This document shows positions 25,563 to 38,382 of a stretch of 64,000 nt of DNA, one piece after another. The stretch lies in contig NC_060893.1 of the NCBI RefSeq assembly GCF_014805685.1, positions 12,487,773 through 12,551,772 of the forward strand. The letters are read 5' to 3'. The notes under the pieces are model-generated. The model worked only from the letters and a program-made list of their open reading frames with translations, made no database searches and was not told the DNA's origin. Made by a program: the position numbers and the translations under genes. This DNA comes from Silurus meridionalis. Taxonomy: Eukaryota > Chordata > Actinopteri > Siluriformes > Siluridae. Within the stretch, counting starts at the first letter, position 1. Each line of letters starts with the position of its first letter.

Positions 25563-25638
<76 letters not shown>
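25563..25638. repeat. (TA)n microsatellite
   Basis: About 38 uninterrupted TA units, self-complementary and so able to extrude a hairpin. Confidence 0.97.
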
Positions 25639-25644
<6 letters not shown>

Positions 25645-25827
25645 CATAAATTGGATATATTAAAAAATTGGGAACATACAAGTTACTACCCTTCTTCAGA
25701 TTAAATATCCCTTATGTCTCCTTATACTAAGCATAATATTTGGATTATTTTCCCTGGCAATTAATACAACACAAAAACAGCCAACCAAATTAAACTGTCA
25801 CCTTGGTTCTTTAGCAAGCAAATGACT

Positions 25828-25844
25828 CCTCCTTCCTTCCTTCC

Positions 25845-25886
<42 letters not shown>
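25828..25886. repeat. Compound (CCTT)n-(CT)n repeat
   Basis: About five CCTT units (25828-25850) followed by 18 CT units. Confidence 0.95.
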
Positions 25887-25890
<4 letters not shown>

Positions 25891-26843
25891 TGATAATGTT
25901 CACTGCACAGATATGACTGTCTGCTAGGCCTGTCCACCTTTATTAAGGCATTCTGCATTGAAACTCTTCCCCTGTCATCCTCAATAGCTGTCTGCCAGCC
26001 TGCTGGAGTTGCTTTTGTTGCACTCAATCCGTTCCCCCTTTGAACTGAAACGAAGTGACTTGGTAATGAGTTCCTCTCTCTTTAGGTTCATGACCCCACT
26101 GAAAAAAATGGCCTGATAAAAAGGAAAAACAATAAAAGGGGGGGAAAGGTGGACAGTCAAAGATGAGGAATCATTTATCTCTCTATGACATTCTGCTACA
26201 ACATGAAATAAAACTTTGTGAAATTTCCCAACATTTCTTAATAAAAATATGATTGACATTCTCCAGACAAACAAAATCCTAAAGCCAACAAGACAAAGTG
26301 AACCTAGTTTATAATATCCATGAAGGCAGGGAGTTCTTGTCTTATTAATTAACTGCCAAAAACATATGCTGGCTACTGGTGAGCAAATCATAATGGTTGT
26401 GTTCCGCACACCAGTAACCAAACTTAAATTATTTACATTATATTGCTTAATACTTCCCTTCATTTTAGTTTGTGTTAAATGATGTCTTTTACCCAAAATC
26501 TATTATTTTTTTTATTCTTTAAATTAGAGGGGATTTATTTCAAGCACTTGAGGGTCATGACCCAGAAGTGGTTCATTGCCAGCCCTACTTTTTAAACAGG
26601 ATTTGTCTCATCTGATTTAGAACCCATCACCTACGCAACATTAGCCTCTACACACAATCAAAATAATACTGTAGCTGTTAGAGAGAGTGACAGGCAAAAG
26701 TACACCAAGCAAAGCTTCCTTTATTTACTTTCGTTTTGACCCTGGCGCTTTCCTATCCAGTTCCTTTCCTCCGGCGTCTGCCCGCCTCACTCACGGATCG
26801 CCTTTCCCTGGCATCGGCGACCCTTCCACTCTTCTCTGCTTGG
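25887..26843. other. Non-coding stretch with a long anonymous ORF
   Basis: A 171-codon minus-strand frame (25981-26496) is the longest one free of simple repeats. It has no motif I recognise, no Kozak-like context that decides the start, and an ordinary AT-rich composition. I do not call it a gene. 26740-26840 is slightly CpG-richer than the background but lacks a donor or TATA-like signal. Confidence 0.5.
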
Positions 26844-26900
<57 letters not shown>

Positions 26901-26923
26901 ATCTCTCTCTCTCTCTCTCTCTC
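26844..26923. repeat. (CT)n microsatellite, interrupted
   Basis: Two CT blocks separated by TTTAT near 26898-26902. Confidence 0.95.
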
Positions 26924-27159
26924 CTCTTGATTGGTGTTGCAGGACTGAAACACAGAGCACTGATTAGTCCCATAAGCCTGCAGGTGTTTCTTACAGCTTA
27001 TTCCGTCCGGCTCCACCCTCCACAAATACATTTACTTTTCATCTATTTCTCTTCAACATAATAATTATACATGATGTGTTTTGTTTATTGTCTTTAATTT
27101 CTATTTCCAGATTATTGTTTATTGTTCATTAATTGTATGTGTGTGTGAGAGAGAGTTAG

Positions 27160-27163
<4 letters not shown>

Positions 27164-27199
<36 letters not shown>
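27164..27199. repeat. (GA)n microsatellite
   Basis: About 18 GA units, with a weaker GT/GA lead-in from 27137. Confidence 0.95.
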
Positions 27200-27203
<4 letters not shown>

Positions 27204-27320
27204 TAGACAGCTTAGCTTTTCTGCCCTTCCTCATCCCACTTTTTTTCCTCAGGGTCCTCACCTTCATAGCATACTTCATTTTATACGGCATATTATTACC
27301 TGGTGATGGCCTGTGGGATA

Positions 27321-27321
<1 letters not shown>

Positions 27322-27375
<54 letters not shown>
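27322..27375. repeat. (CA)n microsatellite
   Basis: About 27 uninterrupted CA units. Confidence 0.95.
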
Positions 27376-27378
<3 letters not shown>

Positions 27379-30300
27379 CTGAATAGTGACTATAACAGTT
27401 ACTTGTTTACAGTCTCGCATTACAAGTGTTAAGTTGAAGGGTTTGTCTAGGGTCATACTTTCTACTTTTACACCACACACCTCAAGAATAAGGATTAATC
27501 AACATTTACCTAATCTGTAATTCACAGGTTGTGCACTATTCAGTGAAACAGGTTTTCATTCAGAGTGTTTCTGAGTGTCTCTGTGGGTTCTCCTATCTCT
27601 GTGCTGCAGGCTGAGCCTTGCTGTGCACGTCATTATGAGTCTCGGTCACTGCTGTGGAAGACCAGGAACACAGCTGAGAGGAACAGCCAGACCTCAGGCT
27701 AGAAAATAAGTGGCTGGTGTTCTGTGGGATCAGGGCACTGATGGCTCAGTCAGAGAGCAGATATAACTGGTTAAAAATGGAGGCTCAGGTAACCTTAACA
27801 AACTGTAACTTCCACATTGTCTTCAGAATTGTCTTTAAGATACTCATAAATTGGAACAATAGAAAAAGCTTTTGTCCTGCAGTTCAGGGATCACAAGGTC
27901 AAATTGTAACAATGCCACAGCCACCTGTGGCTTGGAGGGCTGTTTGGGTGGGAAGGATGGCATTATTCTGTCCACTGTTAATTAGAGTAACATTAAATAA
28001 TGACAATATCATATGTGCAGAGGAGTTCAGATGATGCTTTCGTCCAAGTGTATTCAGCTGTGCTGTGACACAGCATGAGCACCAGTTTGACAAGATATGG
28101 TGTCGGGCTTCATGTGTCTTGGAAGAAGCACAAACAAGCTTTCACCTTCCACAGCTGGTAGCTGTCATATGAGAAAGGAGTAGGTGGGAATTGGCAAATG
28201 TCCAAACTGGGAGAAAATAGGCTATAATTGGACAAAAAAAAAAATTTTTTTTTTTTATTATTTTGGTTTCCATGAAATTACCTAGTAATCATCAGTATCT
28301 CCATGTGCATATTGTCTTTTTCAAACTATAATGTAAATATGTGAAAAGGAAAAAAACAACTAACTAAAGCATTCCCTAACTATGCAATCTGTGCATAATA
28401 TGTGTGCAATCTAGTAGCATAAACTAGATCATTTTAACCATGATCCATTAAGACAAACTTTAAATAAATATTACAAATTGTGAACATTTTGTTTTGTACA
28501 AAATAAGCAATTATTTTATGTTTGTAGAACTCCAAATTACGGCGTGCTCTTCATTTAATTTCCTTTTTGATCACTTACAGACTATGCACTATTCAGTGTT
28601 TCCATTGCAATTATCTCAGCAATCTCTGTGTTCAAGGCTGAAAATGGTGACACTCATCCAAAGAGAGTCTTATAATACTAAGATCATGCCATAACACCTG
28701 ATAAAGAAAGAGACATACAGAGCATGTGAGAGTGTAGGTGAGAAACAAATAAAATCCCAGGGGAGACAGAAAAGCGTATTTAATTCCTTTAAATTGCTGA
28801 ACACCTCAACCAGGCTTGTTCTATTTTTAAAATGCTGTATGTTGACTTGTTCAGCAAACTGATGACCCCACATTCTCCTCTGTCTCCATAGCAACAAAGT
28901 CAGAGGTCAGCACCCATTAAGCTCTGTTACTTCTAATCATTACAGTTCCCTGCTGGCTGTTTTATTGGGTAGAGCATGACCTCTGGTCCTTTTTGACCCC
29001 AGGGAAACAAAGAGGTCGCAGACTTTTGGCCACACACCCAACAGGGAGTGATGACCCTGAAATCCTGGTAGCTAATGATGGGGAAAAGGCCTAAATAATG
29101 CGATGCTGCTGACTCATATTGCCTTATAGTTTAGCAGAACAGGAACTGAAACAAGAGAAACAAACAGACAAAACAGAGCATGTCAAGGTGATGAACATGT
29201 ACGTTTCACTTTTTTAAATAATTTACACAGACTAATGTTGCTACCCTGTTCAGTTTTTTTTTGTGGTCTCAGAAACCATTAAAATGGCCTCAAAATGTCT
29301 CTACAATGCAACCAACTTTAAAAATATGACAGGATATGAATTTACATGAATGTGAGATTTGGAAAAACCTGTGTCCTTCTGCCATCCCAGATAACTGGGT
29401 AGTTGTCTCCAAACTCATGATTTCCATAGAGACTGACTCACGTGCCTGTGTTCCCTTCTGGGATTCATCCTGGCCTTACCATCCTATGAATGGGTAATGC
29501 CACATTATTACATGTGCCTATGTTTGTTTGTTTGCTTGCTTTTTTTTTAAACAGGTATTTTCTAACATGAATCTACTTATTCTAAACAACATTTTACTGG
29601 CTTGGATTGCATTAATTATGCTATTTCCCAGTTAAGTGCATGAAATAACCATTTATCTACCACATCACATATGTATGACTATCTAACTGCAAGCAAACTA
29701 GCCTGCACGTATGACCAATAGACATTCCCATAGAGAATTCATCCAAGCACATTTAGCATTTACCCATAGCCAGTTCACCTGGTTTTTGGGAGTAGAATGA
29801 GAGGAAATCAGAAAATTGAACATCTAATCATATTCATATTCACTCACACTCACTTGCCCTCTTCACACTTCACACACTCCTTGATCTTACTGGCACAATG
29901 AGTGGAAGTGAGAGATGTTTATGTAACTGAGAGCATGTCTTTGTAATTGATGCTTGTATCACTGGAAGCTGGTGAGCAGATTGCTCAGTATTTTCATGCC
30001 CATGTTGCTCATAGGAGATGATTATTAAAACTTTAGAGACTTCATCGTCATTGTAGTGATACAACAAAATTTGTAATAAATAAATAAATAAAACAATGAT
30101 ATCTTATTGAAACTTTACAGTGGACACTTAGCATGACAGAAAATAGTGAAAATCATCTTTATGGCTTTAAGTCACTCTGCCCTCTCTCTTTTCAACTCAA
30201 CTTTTTTTTAAAAGATGCACAGCATTTAATGACCTGTTTCATCTTTCTCTCTATTTTTCTCTCATCAGTGATGGGTGGAAAGATGGGAAAGCACTGCTTT

Positions 30301-31504
30301 CATGTTCTCCTAACTACACCAGGCTGCCCACTGTGCTGCCAAGTTAGTTTAATTGGCCCATAATTGGCACTGTGTGCCGTGGGCGGTAATGTAGAATGGC
30401 CTTTTTTAAAAGGGTCTTCAGTGGAGATCTGCATAGCTGGTTCATTAAACATTCATTAAACCTATGTTAGGATTTAAGTAATCAGATGAACAGCATATAA
30501 AATTTTATATTTGGCTGATGCATAAAACATTTAATATTGTGGTTTTCTTCTATTTTCTTCTACAGTTTCAGAGGGATCACTTGACCTAAACACTGTTTAA
30601 TGTGAGCATAAAGTGCAAACACCTTTAACAGTTAATAAGCAAACAGTGCCAGAAACAGGGCTGACTTTAAGGATGCAAAGTGCTTTTTTTTAATTGCTAT
30701 GTTCAAGCAAGCCCAAGCTACCAGGAGAATTGGGTAAAAGAAAGGTCCTACCTCATCCTGCCTGAAGAGGATGAAATAGTGTGCACAGTCTCTTGACAAC
30801 AGAAGACCAACCTCCAAGATCTTTGTTGAGCTTGGTTGTTTAATCTAGAAGTTGATAGAGAAGTGTCACGCATAGTTGTTTGGCAAGATATTCTACACAT
30901 CCCTTTTACACAGCTCAAAAGACTCACAATACCAAACAAATAATGTAAAGAATGAAACACAATAAGGTATTGACTACTCTCCAATTACTGCATGTTTCCA
31001 AAGTGTTTCATTCATTCTATAGCACAGCAAATTTAACTGAAGCTTTTTACACTATTTCTATAACTAGGTTTATAGCTATGTAAATTTTGGAACATCTATA
31101 ATTCGAGCAAATTCATTAGTTAATCATTTTGTTGTTAACATTTTTTGATGTTAAGACAAAAATGCAGCTTGTCATGTTACAAAGAGACAAGAAAGACCTT
31201 TATACTTTAGATACTTAATTCTTAGAAGTTTGTGACCAATCAGGTCTGAGTATTCAGCAGAGCTATATATGATGATAATAGCTGAGAGTTTCACTAAACT
31301 GAACTTAATTGTCAGCACTACAAGAGAATAAGAACTACAAACCTTGTTACTAAGGTAAGAAATTATGGGCTCAGTTTTAAAATATTTTGGAAACAACTAA
31401 GTATTTTGGATGCATTTGTATATTTTTGGTCATAGTCTTCATGTCCCTGTCATTCCAAATATATGCACTTATGTTCTGGTTTATCAGTAGGAAATACACA
31501 GAGT
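27376..31504. other. Long non-coding stretch
   Basis: No gene, long array or confidently named transposon. 28234-28256 is a run of 11 A's followed by 12 T's. 28890-29010 carries several AGGTCA/TGACCT half-sites in non-repetitive sequence and could be regulatory. Confidence 0.5.
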
Positions 31505-31600
31505 TATTCTGAGGTTCTGGAGAAACGTTTAATTTCACTGTGTACTGCGTCAGCTATATATGGTTGAAATGACAATAAAGGCTTCTTGACTTGACCTGTG
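31505..31600 (+). mobile_element. L2/CR1-type LINE or SINE 3' tail
   Basis: Contains TTCTGGAGAAACG, TTTCACTGTGTACTG and TATATGGTTGAAATGACAAT followed by AAAGGCTTCTTGACTTGAC. This is the 3' end I associate with fish L2/CR1-like elements and SINEs that borrow it. Only the last about 100 bases are present, so it is a strongly 5'-truncated copy in + orientation. Confidence 0.6.
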
Positions 31601-32329
31601 TGTCGTCACAGAATTTAAACTTTTCCGCTTGAATTAGTTAAGGTCTGGTTGATCATCTGCTATGTCTGTCAAATGTCTCATTTGGTGAAAGTACATGGTT
31701 CTTGGGTAAATGCTAGAGCACTGGCTTGCAATACTAGATATAAAAGCTTCTCAGCATGCAGCATTCCAGCAAAGATTTTCTGCCCCAACCACAGTGCTAG
31801 AGCAGTGTAAACCCTCCCCCCTCATAGTTTTAACAAGTGATTCTTCCCCATATGATATTGAGACTGTCTTGTTCCATAGCGTGAAAGATAATTGCATTGC
31901 TTCAATTTCTCTGGGCCCACCTTAAAAAATCTAATCTCTGTGGGAGACCAAGGTCCTGGGTGTTTTTTTCAGTCAGGAAAATCATGTTTATGTTTATAGT
32001 TTGCTCTTTTTGGCAAATAAAAAATTACTCCCTGATCCAGCAGCTACAGATTCTGGTTGGCACTGCCATGCTATTGTACAATGATGTACTGCTGTAGTCC
32101 CCCTATTGAAAATATCGATATATTTCTCTTGAAAACACATACTTCTAAAATTGGAACACATACTAAAGCAGCTCCAGGGGACTCTTATTAACCACTGCCA
32201 GCTGAAGCAGTGGACTGCAAGCCACCTTACAAGGAACTACAGAAGGCTCCATTTGATTTGGATGTTAATGGCCTGTAGCGTCCACCCCCTGTAGAGATCT
32301 CTCTATTTGATGAGAAGGAGACTAGAGAA
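31601..32329. other. Non-coding stretch
   Basis: Short frames at 31710-31925 and 31897-32097 have no domain I can support. Part of this may be decayed LINE coding sequence, but I could not align it to a motif. Confidence 0.4.
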
Positions 32330-32490
32330 ACCATGTTTTTATCCCCATGTTATCCCAAATTGGTCATATGCCAAATCCCACCCACTAGCCAGCTTTATCC
32401 TATCACATAGCAACTACCGACCAGGGAGCTTGAAACCTAGCACAAACCTAGACATGTGAGGTCAGCCATTACATCTTTTTAATCTGCTTT
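32330..32490. mobile_element. Fish interspersed repeat fragment
   Basis: CCAAATTGGTCATATGCCAA, CCCACCCACTAGCCAGCT, CCTATCACATAGCAACTACC, GACATGTGAGGTCAGCCA and CATCTTTTTAATCTGC match, from memory, a repeat common in catfish and related genomes. Ends and class are not determined from this copy. Confidence 0.4.
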
Positions 32491-33733
32491 ATAGATAAAA
32501 GCACTCAGTTGAAAGTGCTAACATTCTGGAGCTCACCAATACACATGAATGTTTAATTCTGATTGTTCTGTGTTGTTCTGGAAAGAGTAACTCTAACCTT
32601 TAAGCCAAAGAGAATGGGCAATTTTATTCGTTCATACTCATAAGTGGCTTTGGCATTGTTTTTTGATCAAAGAGGAAAAGATTTTTTTGACCCCAACTGG
32701 AAGCCCTTGTCAAATTAGTGTGGTTTGAAAAAAAACAAAAAACTTTTTGATGTGCTGTTAAAGCCCTTGATAAGCTTTAGAGTAATAATCGATCATTCTA
32801 CCCTGTTGTATTATTTTCCTATAATGGTGCATCCTATTGTTTTTTTATGTCTTACTCACTATGTCTGTTGCTGCAAAGGAGCAAAGTGCAGTAGTGGATT
32901 TAAAAGTAAGAAACAATTAAACAAAAGCAGGAGTGAGCTGCAGACAATATGGTGGTCTTTGTACTAAGCCTGTAATATGGTGAACAACAGTGTGGGAGTG
33001 GAGCACATGTTCAAATGAGTTAAAGCTGGCATGTTCTTCTATCAAGCCTTACTCAAAGATCAGGAATACATCACTGTATGTGTGCAATTCAACTAATATC
33101 ATCTTTCTTTCATTTATCAGTCTGGAGCAGAGACGGAGAGATGCCACATGTTTTGTGTTTTATTTCAGGGTGATATATCTGAGCTATCAGTATCAATGTT
33201 TCAGACTTTGTTCAGCCACCCATCTGTTCTACTTTGCTTTTTATAGTACCTGAGAATCTGGTGTGATTCATTAAAGGCATGGACCTCATGAATTTTAAAT
33301 CCTTAAAGCTCTCCATATAACATTGATGTTTGGTTATCTCTTACTTTCTTGTATCTCTATCACATGCCTTCTGTGAAACTATAATTTGAGTAAAGCCAGA
33401 GTTTATGTACCACTGAAGGTAGCCAGAGGTTATGTGTGTAATTAGGTTTTTTAAGTCTGAAACAGGTGTATTTCTAAAACAATGGAAAGTATGCTTCCTT
33501 CATAAGGTATGGGAATACTGCATCTAGGCTAAATGAAGGAATTAATGAATCAATGAAGGAAGGAAGGATGGAAGTAAGAAGAGGAGGAAGGAATGTTGCA
33601 TATACATACAACCAACAGGTCATTATCCCATTCATTGTGCTTCCTAAAGTGTCAGTATGGGAAGTTAATTAATGTTACTCATAGGGGGAGGGGAGGTCCA
33701 GGGCATGTAGCTATTTTGGGTCATGACTGGCTG
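32491..33733. other. Non-coding stretch
   Basis: No supported gene. A GGAA-rich patch lies at 33557-33590. Confidence 0.5.
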
Positions 33734-33744
33734 CTCTCTCTCTC

Positions 33745-33802
<58 letters not shown>
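33734..33802. repeat. (CT)n microsatellite
   Basis: About 34 CT units with one CAC break near 33746. Confidence 0.95.
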
Positions 33803-33804
<2 letters not shown>

Positions 33805-35245
33805 AGCACAATTATACATCCCCTTTTCCCTTCTTTTATAATGTAGATGGCTAGACTGTTAATGAAAGAAGAAAGAAGAAGAAGAAGGAAAGCAGAGAAG
33901 AAGATGAGAGGGATGACAACAGTCATTTTTGAGATGGATTGATTCAATTTAGCACATATTTGCAGCATCAGGTGACATATGGACGTGTTGGTCTCTCTTC
34001 ATTTTAGGAATGCAGCAATCTTCATTGTGGGTGTGTTTGCATGTGAACTACATGGGTGGGTGTTTGGAAATGCCACTTTTGCCACTGGAGTATTTTGTGG
34101 TGGAAATCTTCGAAGTCTCACTTCATTGTATTTGTTTAAAACAAATTGGGACGAGAGAGATTTGCATAAATCTTTAAAAAGGCATTCTGTAAAAAGCTGG
34201 TGTTAGTATTTCTGAGTTAATTGCTCTTGAAGGTGATGTTAGTGTCAGTAAATAGTAGCAACTATATCACAGCAGCTGTTCTCTCTGTGTCTCCCATTCA
34301 CATTTACCCGAAGTCACAGCATTCTACAGGAGGTGGTGTTTGACATTGCTCTTTAGTGTTCCGATTTGAGAAAACATTTAACAATTTTTTTTATAACTCC
34401 GATCCCATCTCCCAGGATTAGAGTAGAGGCAGCAAGTGCTCAATTGTAATATGTATTTTCTTTGTAAAATATTAGCTTTGAGAAAAAAGGACAATCAATT
34501 AAGCAGTAAACACACAATCAAATGAACACATCGTTCTATAGTACTATTAAGTATAATTTGCTTGCCTTGACTTTACAGAGAAAATAATATGAGCTTAATA
34601 AAATAAGCTGGGTGGTTATTATCTTTTTTATCTCCTCAAGCCCTTTATCTGCTTCCACCTCTCTTTCCTGTGGTTTAGCACATCCTCTGCTCTCAGCTGG
34701 CAGTTAGCCTGTATATCTGCACACAGCCACCTCGGCCTGATGTGGTCCGAGCAGGCCTTACTGTCATTGACAGGCAGGTTAAAGATAGCCAAATGTGGCA
34801 AACATAGACACATACACACCTTCTTATCACCTCCACACTTCCGCTTTGAATATGAGCTGAAATGTAGACAGACGGCTAAAAGTAGAACAGCAATAATAAT
34901 GCATAAAAAGGAAATAAGCAGGAATTAAGCATTTGCAATGTCAAAAAGATAACACTTGAACCACACAGCAGAGGAAATAGGGACGATAAAACTGCACAGT
35001 TATGTCAATAAGAGTTAAACAGCAAAGCCACGTTGACAGAGGTTTTACACGGGAACAAAGGGAGCATGAATAAAACATAAAGATTTCCCACAATTCTGTA
35101 ACACAATCACATGACAAATCTTTAAGTGTTCTGTAAATAATAGACCGTAGTGTGAGTGTGTCTGCTTTTACGTGTGTGTAGTGGATGTACTAGATCCAAG
35201 AACATTTTAAATAGTCTCTAAACCACTACATGAATAATGTAACTT

Positions 35246-35249
<4 letters not shown>
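33803..35249. other. Non-coding stretch
   Basis: No exon supported; a short GAAGAA patch lies near 33866-33905. No element recognised. Confidence 0.55.

Positions 35250-35306
<57 letters not shown>
35250..35306. repeat. (GT)n microsatellite
   Basis: About 28 GT units with a GC at the left edge. Confidence 0.95.
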
Positions 35307-35309
<3 letters not shown>

Positions 35310-35864
35310 TGGGGGTACATTGATATTGATTCTTTTGTCTGACTATCTGGCTATCCAACTTATATGGGGTTCAACAAAAGATCTGCGATAATCGTGTAAT
35401 ATCTGCAACAAAACGAAAAAGCTATAATGACATTATTAGCACACTAAAACCCACATAAACAATCATAAACGGTCGCATGCAAAGTGTTAATTCTGCTGTT
35501 TCATCAGACCTATTTTCTCTGCTGTTTGTGTTTTTCACTGATAACCAATCAGCAACACCCTTCAAGAATAACCTGCCCATAGGTGCTATTGTATTCTGCG
35601 GACTGAACAGATTATGAAAACCACACAGTTGGGCCTATAGACTTTACTCATTTTTCCAAAGGAAAGACTAAAAACCTTCTTTAAAAATATTTGATTCTAA
35701 GGGTGTTTATTTATTGTTATTTCAAATTTTTAAATAGATCTTCCTTGTAGAGTAGCAACCATGAGAGTGCATTTAGGTGGGAAGCAGTGCAGTCACACAG
35801 AATCTAACATGAGGTACTGTTGCTGGAGGCTAAACAATAAATGATGGATCAGGTACGACTGTGT

Positions 35865-35867
<3 letters not shown>

Positions 35868-35923
<56 letters not shown>

Positions 35924-35930
35924 ACACACA
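35868..35930. repeat. (CA)n microsatellite
   Basis: CA array with one ATA break, immediately followed by GTGTGTG, so the right end can fold back on itself. Confidence 0.95.
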
Positions 35931-36241
35931 GTGTGTGATAGGCAGTGGTAACTAAACACTAAGTGATGAATAAGAATGTTAATGCTCTCTGTCAGCTGGT
36001 CCAAGCTTGACAAATCAGAGAGCAGCCTCTCATGTGACTGGTTTATGATGGATCGCGATGCATAACTGATTTAGTGAGAGAGAGAAAACAAGAGAGATGG
36101 AGTGACAAAAGGAGGGTAGACAAGTAATTTTATGACTACTTCACAGTCTCTGCCTGCAGATTCCTCTGTCATGTATCATATTTTCTCTGGATAAGTGCTT
36201 TAAGAATGTCAACTCAGTCGGGAAAGACTTCCAGTATTATA

Positions 36242-36242
<1 letters not shown>
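35931..36242. other. Non-coding stretch
   Basis: Nothing recognised apart from a short GAGA patch near 36074-36100. Confidence 0.5.

Positions 36243-36298
<56 letters not shown>
36243..36298. repeat. (TTA)n trinucleotide repeat
   Basis: About 18 uninterrupted ATT units. Confidence 0.95.
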
Positions 36299-36300
<2 letters not shown>

Positions 36301-37156
36301 CATTATATATGTGTAGTGCTTTTATTAGACCCTGACCCACAGCAGTTACAAGCCTTTTAGCACAACTCCATAACATCTAAACGCCAACCCATTCCAAGTC
36401 AGACGGTTTCAAGGAAATACTATTTTAAAGAAGCCTTCAGTTGAAATGACTGTTCGTGTGGATGAATAAATAAAGATGTCTCTGGTTTTTACTGTAATAG
36501 CCAGGCACTATCTGAGTAGAGTTGTTTCTGTGGAATCCCAGAGGAAGCTGTAGGCCTCTTGCTACTCTTCCCTGTAACCTCTCAGCTGGATCACTGCACA
36601 CTAGGGGCAGCTGCTCTTTTATTTTGACACCGTGTCGACTTTCTGGATTGTGTCTTACTTTTTCAGTGGTGAAACAATTGTAGGATTGTCCATGCCTAGG
36701 GGTATTGCTCAGTATTGTATGTGCATGTTTCATTATTATATAAGGCTCCAGTTTGTTGAGCCTTTGCCCAATGTAGCCTCAGATTCCTCTTCTTGAGGTG
36801 CCTTTCTGCTTACCAGAGTTGTAAAGAGTGGTGAATTTATCAGCACATATCAAATTATTGAAGAACGGCTGCTTATTGGATGATTATTGTCTTCTGTACC
36901 ATTTAAAATTCAGGGATTATTATGTGGTATATTCCAGCAGCTCAAAAGTTTATGAAATACTTAAACAAATCCATCTGGCACCAATAACTATGCCACAATT
37001 GACATCACAGAAATCTCTGTGGTGATTTCTAATCTCAGAAGCTTTTGAATTGGATCTGCATGATTTTATGCATTGCACTGCTACCACAGCTGAGTGGATA
37101 ATAGCATTATGTATATGTATGTATATATGAATACTGTATGTGTGACTATATATGCA
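36299..37156. other. Non-coding stretch
   Basis: A 98-codon minus-strand frame (36437-36733) has no recognisable domain. No element or array recognised. Confidence 0.5.
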
Positions 37157-37168
37157 TGTGTGTGTATT

Positions 37169-37208
<40 letters not shown>

Positions 37209-37214
37209 TGTGTT
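37157..37214. repeat. (GT)n microsatellite, interrupted
   Basis: Central pure block of about 17 GT units with TTTG and ATTTG interruptions at the ends. Confidence 0.93.
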
Positions 37215-37542
37215 TTTGGGGGTTCAGAGAACAGATGCCATATCACTTATGTGCCCTCTCTCTCTTTCATTATGGCTGACAAATCAGCTGTCACTCAGGC
37301 TGCAGTCCAATTTACACCTAATGACTCACGCCTGCACACTGAAGGCAGGGCCAGACCTTTTCTGATCTCTCTCTCTTTCTTTCTCTCTCAATCTCTCTTC
37401 CTCTTGCTCTCTGACACTGCATCTCCCTCTCTTTCTCACTCACTCTTTTCCTCTCTCTATCTGTAAGTCTGTCACTCATATTCTCTCTTCCTCTCTCCTT
37501 ATGCACATGCTCACACATTTGCAGATCATTGTGTGGAGAAAG

Positions 37543-37544
<2 letters not shown>

Positions 37545-37597
<53 letters not shown>

Positions 37598-37620
37598 TAT
37601 ATGTGTGTGTGAGTGTGTGT
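37545..37620. repeat. (GT)n microsatellite upstream of candidate exon
   Basis: About 23 GT units followed by ATGTGTGTATATG variants. It ends directly before the pyrimidine stretch and CAG that precede the candidate 5' exon, so it would lie in its proximal promoter or preceding intron. Confidence 0.93.
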
Positions 37621-37639
37621 TTGCTCCTCCTCTCCCTCC

Positions 37640-38053
37640 AGCCGTGCAGTCAGCAGCGGGATGCTGTGATAGAAAGAAGAAGGAGAAGAGGATTAAAGAG
37701 GGGGAGAGGCAGGGAATGCTCACTCTGGAGGGAGGACCTCGCCTTGTGTTCAGGATGAAGGGATGACACGTCGTGCATGCTTGTTAATGGGACTATTCAT
37801 TTGGAGCTTAACTCGGGCTTGGCTCTGTCCGTCCTTCCTTGTCTCACTCTTAGACTCGGATCTCCCAGGAATGAAATGGATTCCCTGACTTTCACCTGTA
37901 CAGCACGGCAGGAGCTCGATTGACGAGTGAACCCTCGTTCAGAGAGCATCAGGGGCCTCCTGCTGAGCACCAGTCTCTCTGTGTCTCTGTGCGACTTCTG
38001 GATCCTTCATTACAGCATGTTTGGACTAAAGGCTCCGCTCTACTATCTGTCTG
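37640..38053 (+). other. Candidate 5' exon with leader
   Basis: About 410 non-repetitive bases with more CpG than the surroundings (roughly a dozen), bounded on the left by TCCCTCCAG (a possible acceptor near 37640, or the region just downstream of a start site) and on the right by CTG|GTATGA, a fair splice donor at 38054. The leader has several upstream ORFs: ML-stop near 37661, a 16-codon ORF at 37716-37766 and a 48-codon ORF at 37777-37923. It ends with a start codon at 38017 in a context with A at -3. The exact transcription start is unknown. Long, uATG-rich leaders of this kind are common in vertebrate neuronal genes; that link is inference. Confidence 0.4.
38017..38053 (+). CDS. Candidate first coding exon, partial
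   Basis: ATG followed by 11 further codons reads MFGLKAPLYYLS, then one base of a split codon before the donor at 38054 (phase 1). One Lys followed by a hydrophobic run looks like the n- and h-region of a signal peptide. Without splicing, the frame stays open into the GT array at 38081 and reads Val-Cys repeats to 38136, so a functional product would require splicing. A short signal-peptide exon spliced in phase 1 is known for IgLON and other immunoglobulin-superfamily adhesion genes, but the residues are too few to name a gene. It could also be a chance ATG inside a non-coding exon. Confidence 0.3.
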
Positions 38054-38078
38054 GTATGATGGCATTAACTCTATATAG

Positions 38079-38080
<2 letters not shown>

Positions 38081-38131
<51 letters not shown>
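38081..38131. repeat. (GT)n microsatellite
   Basis: About 25 GT units starting 27 bases after the candidate splice donor at 38054. Confidence 0.95.
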
Positions 38132-38134
<3 letters not shown>

Positions 38135-38319
38135 AGGGGGTCAAATGGCAGATAGAGGAGGCTAGAAGGTTAATTCAAACCAAGCTCTGGTGATTTCGAG
38201 GTTAAGGAGAGGGTGGGAGAGGCTAGAGCTGTAAGTGGGATTTAGAGAGTTAGAGGCAGAGAAAGAGAGAAAGAGAGAGAGCCTGAACAATCAATACTAC
38301 AACTGAAAGAAAAGAAAAA

Positions 38320-38327
<8 letters not shown>

Positions 38328-38378
<51 letters not shown>
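38328..38378. repeat. A-run plus (TA)n microsatellite
   Basis: A run of A's from about 38315 passes into about 25 TA units. Confidence 0.95.

Positions 38379-38382
<4 letters not shown>

Noticed and set aside
25981..26496. 171-codon minus-strand ORF without simple repeats
   Set aside because: No domain, no conserved motif, no splice or promoter context; a frame this long can arise by chance in 64 kb read in six frames.
31710..33253. Possible LINE coding remnants (frames at 31710, 31897, 32725, 32990)
   Set aside because: I could not align any of them to an endonuclease or RT motif; only the tail at 31505-31600 is convincing.
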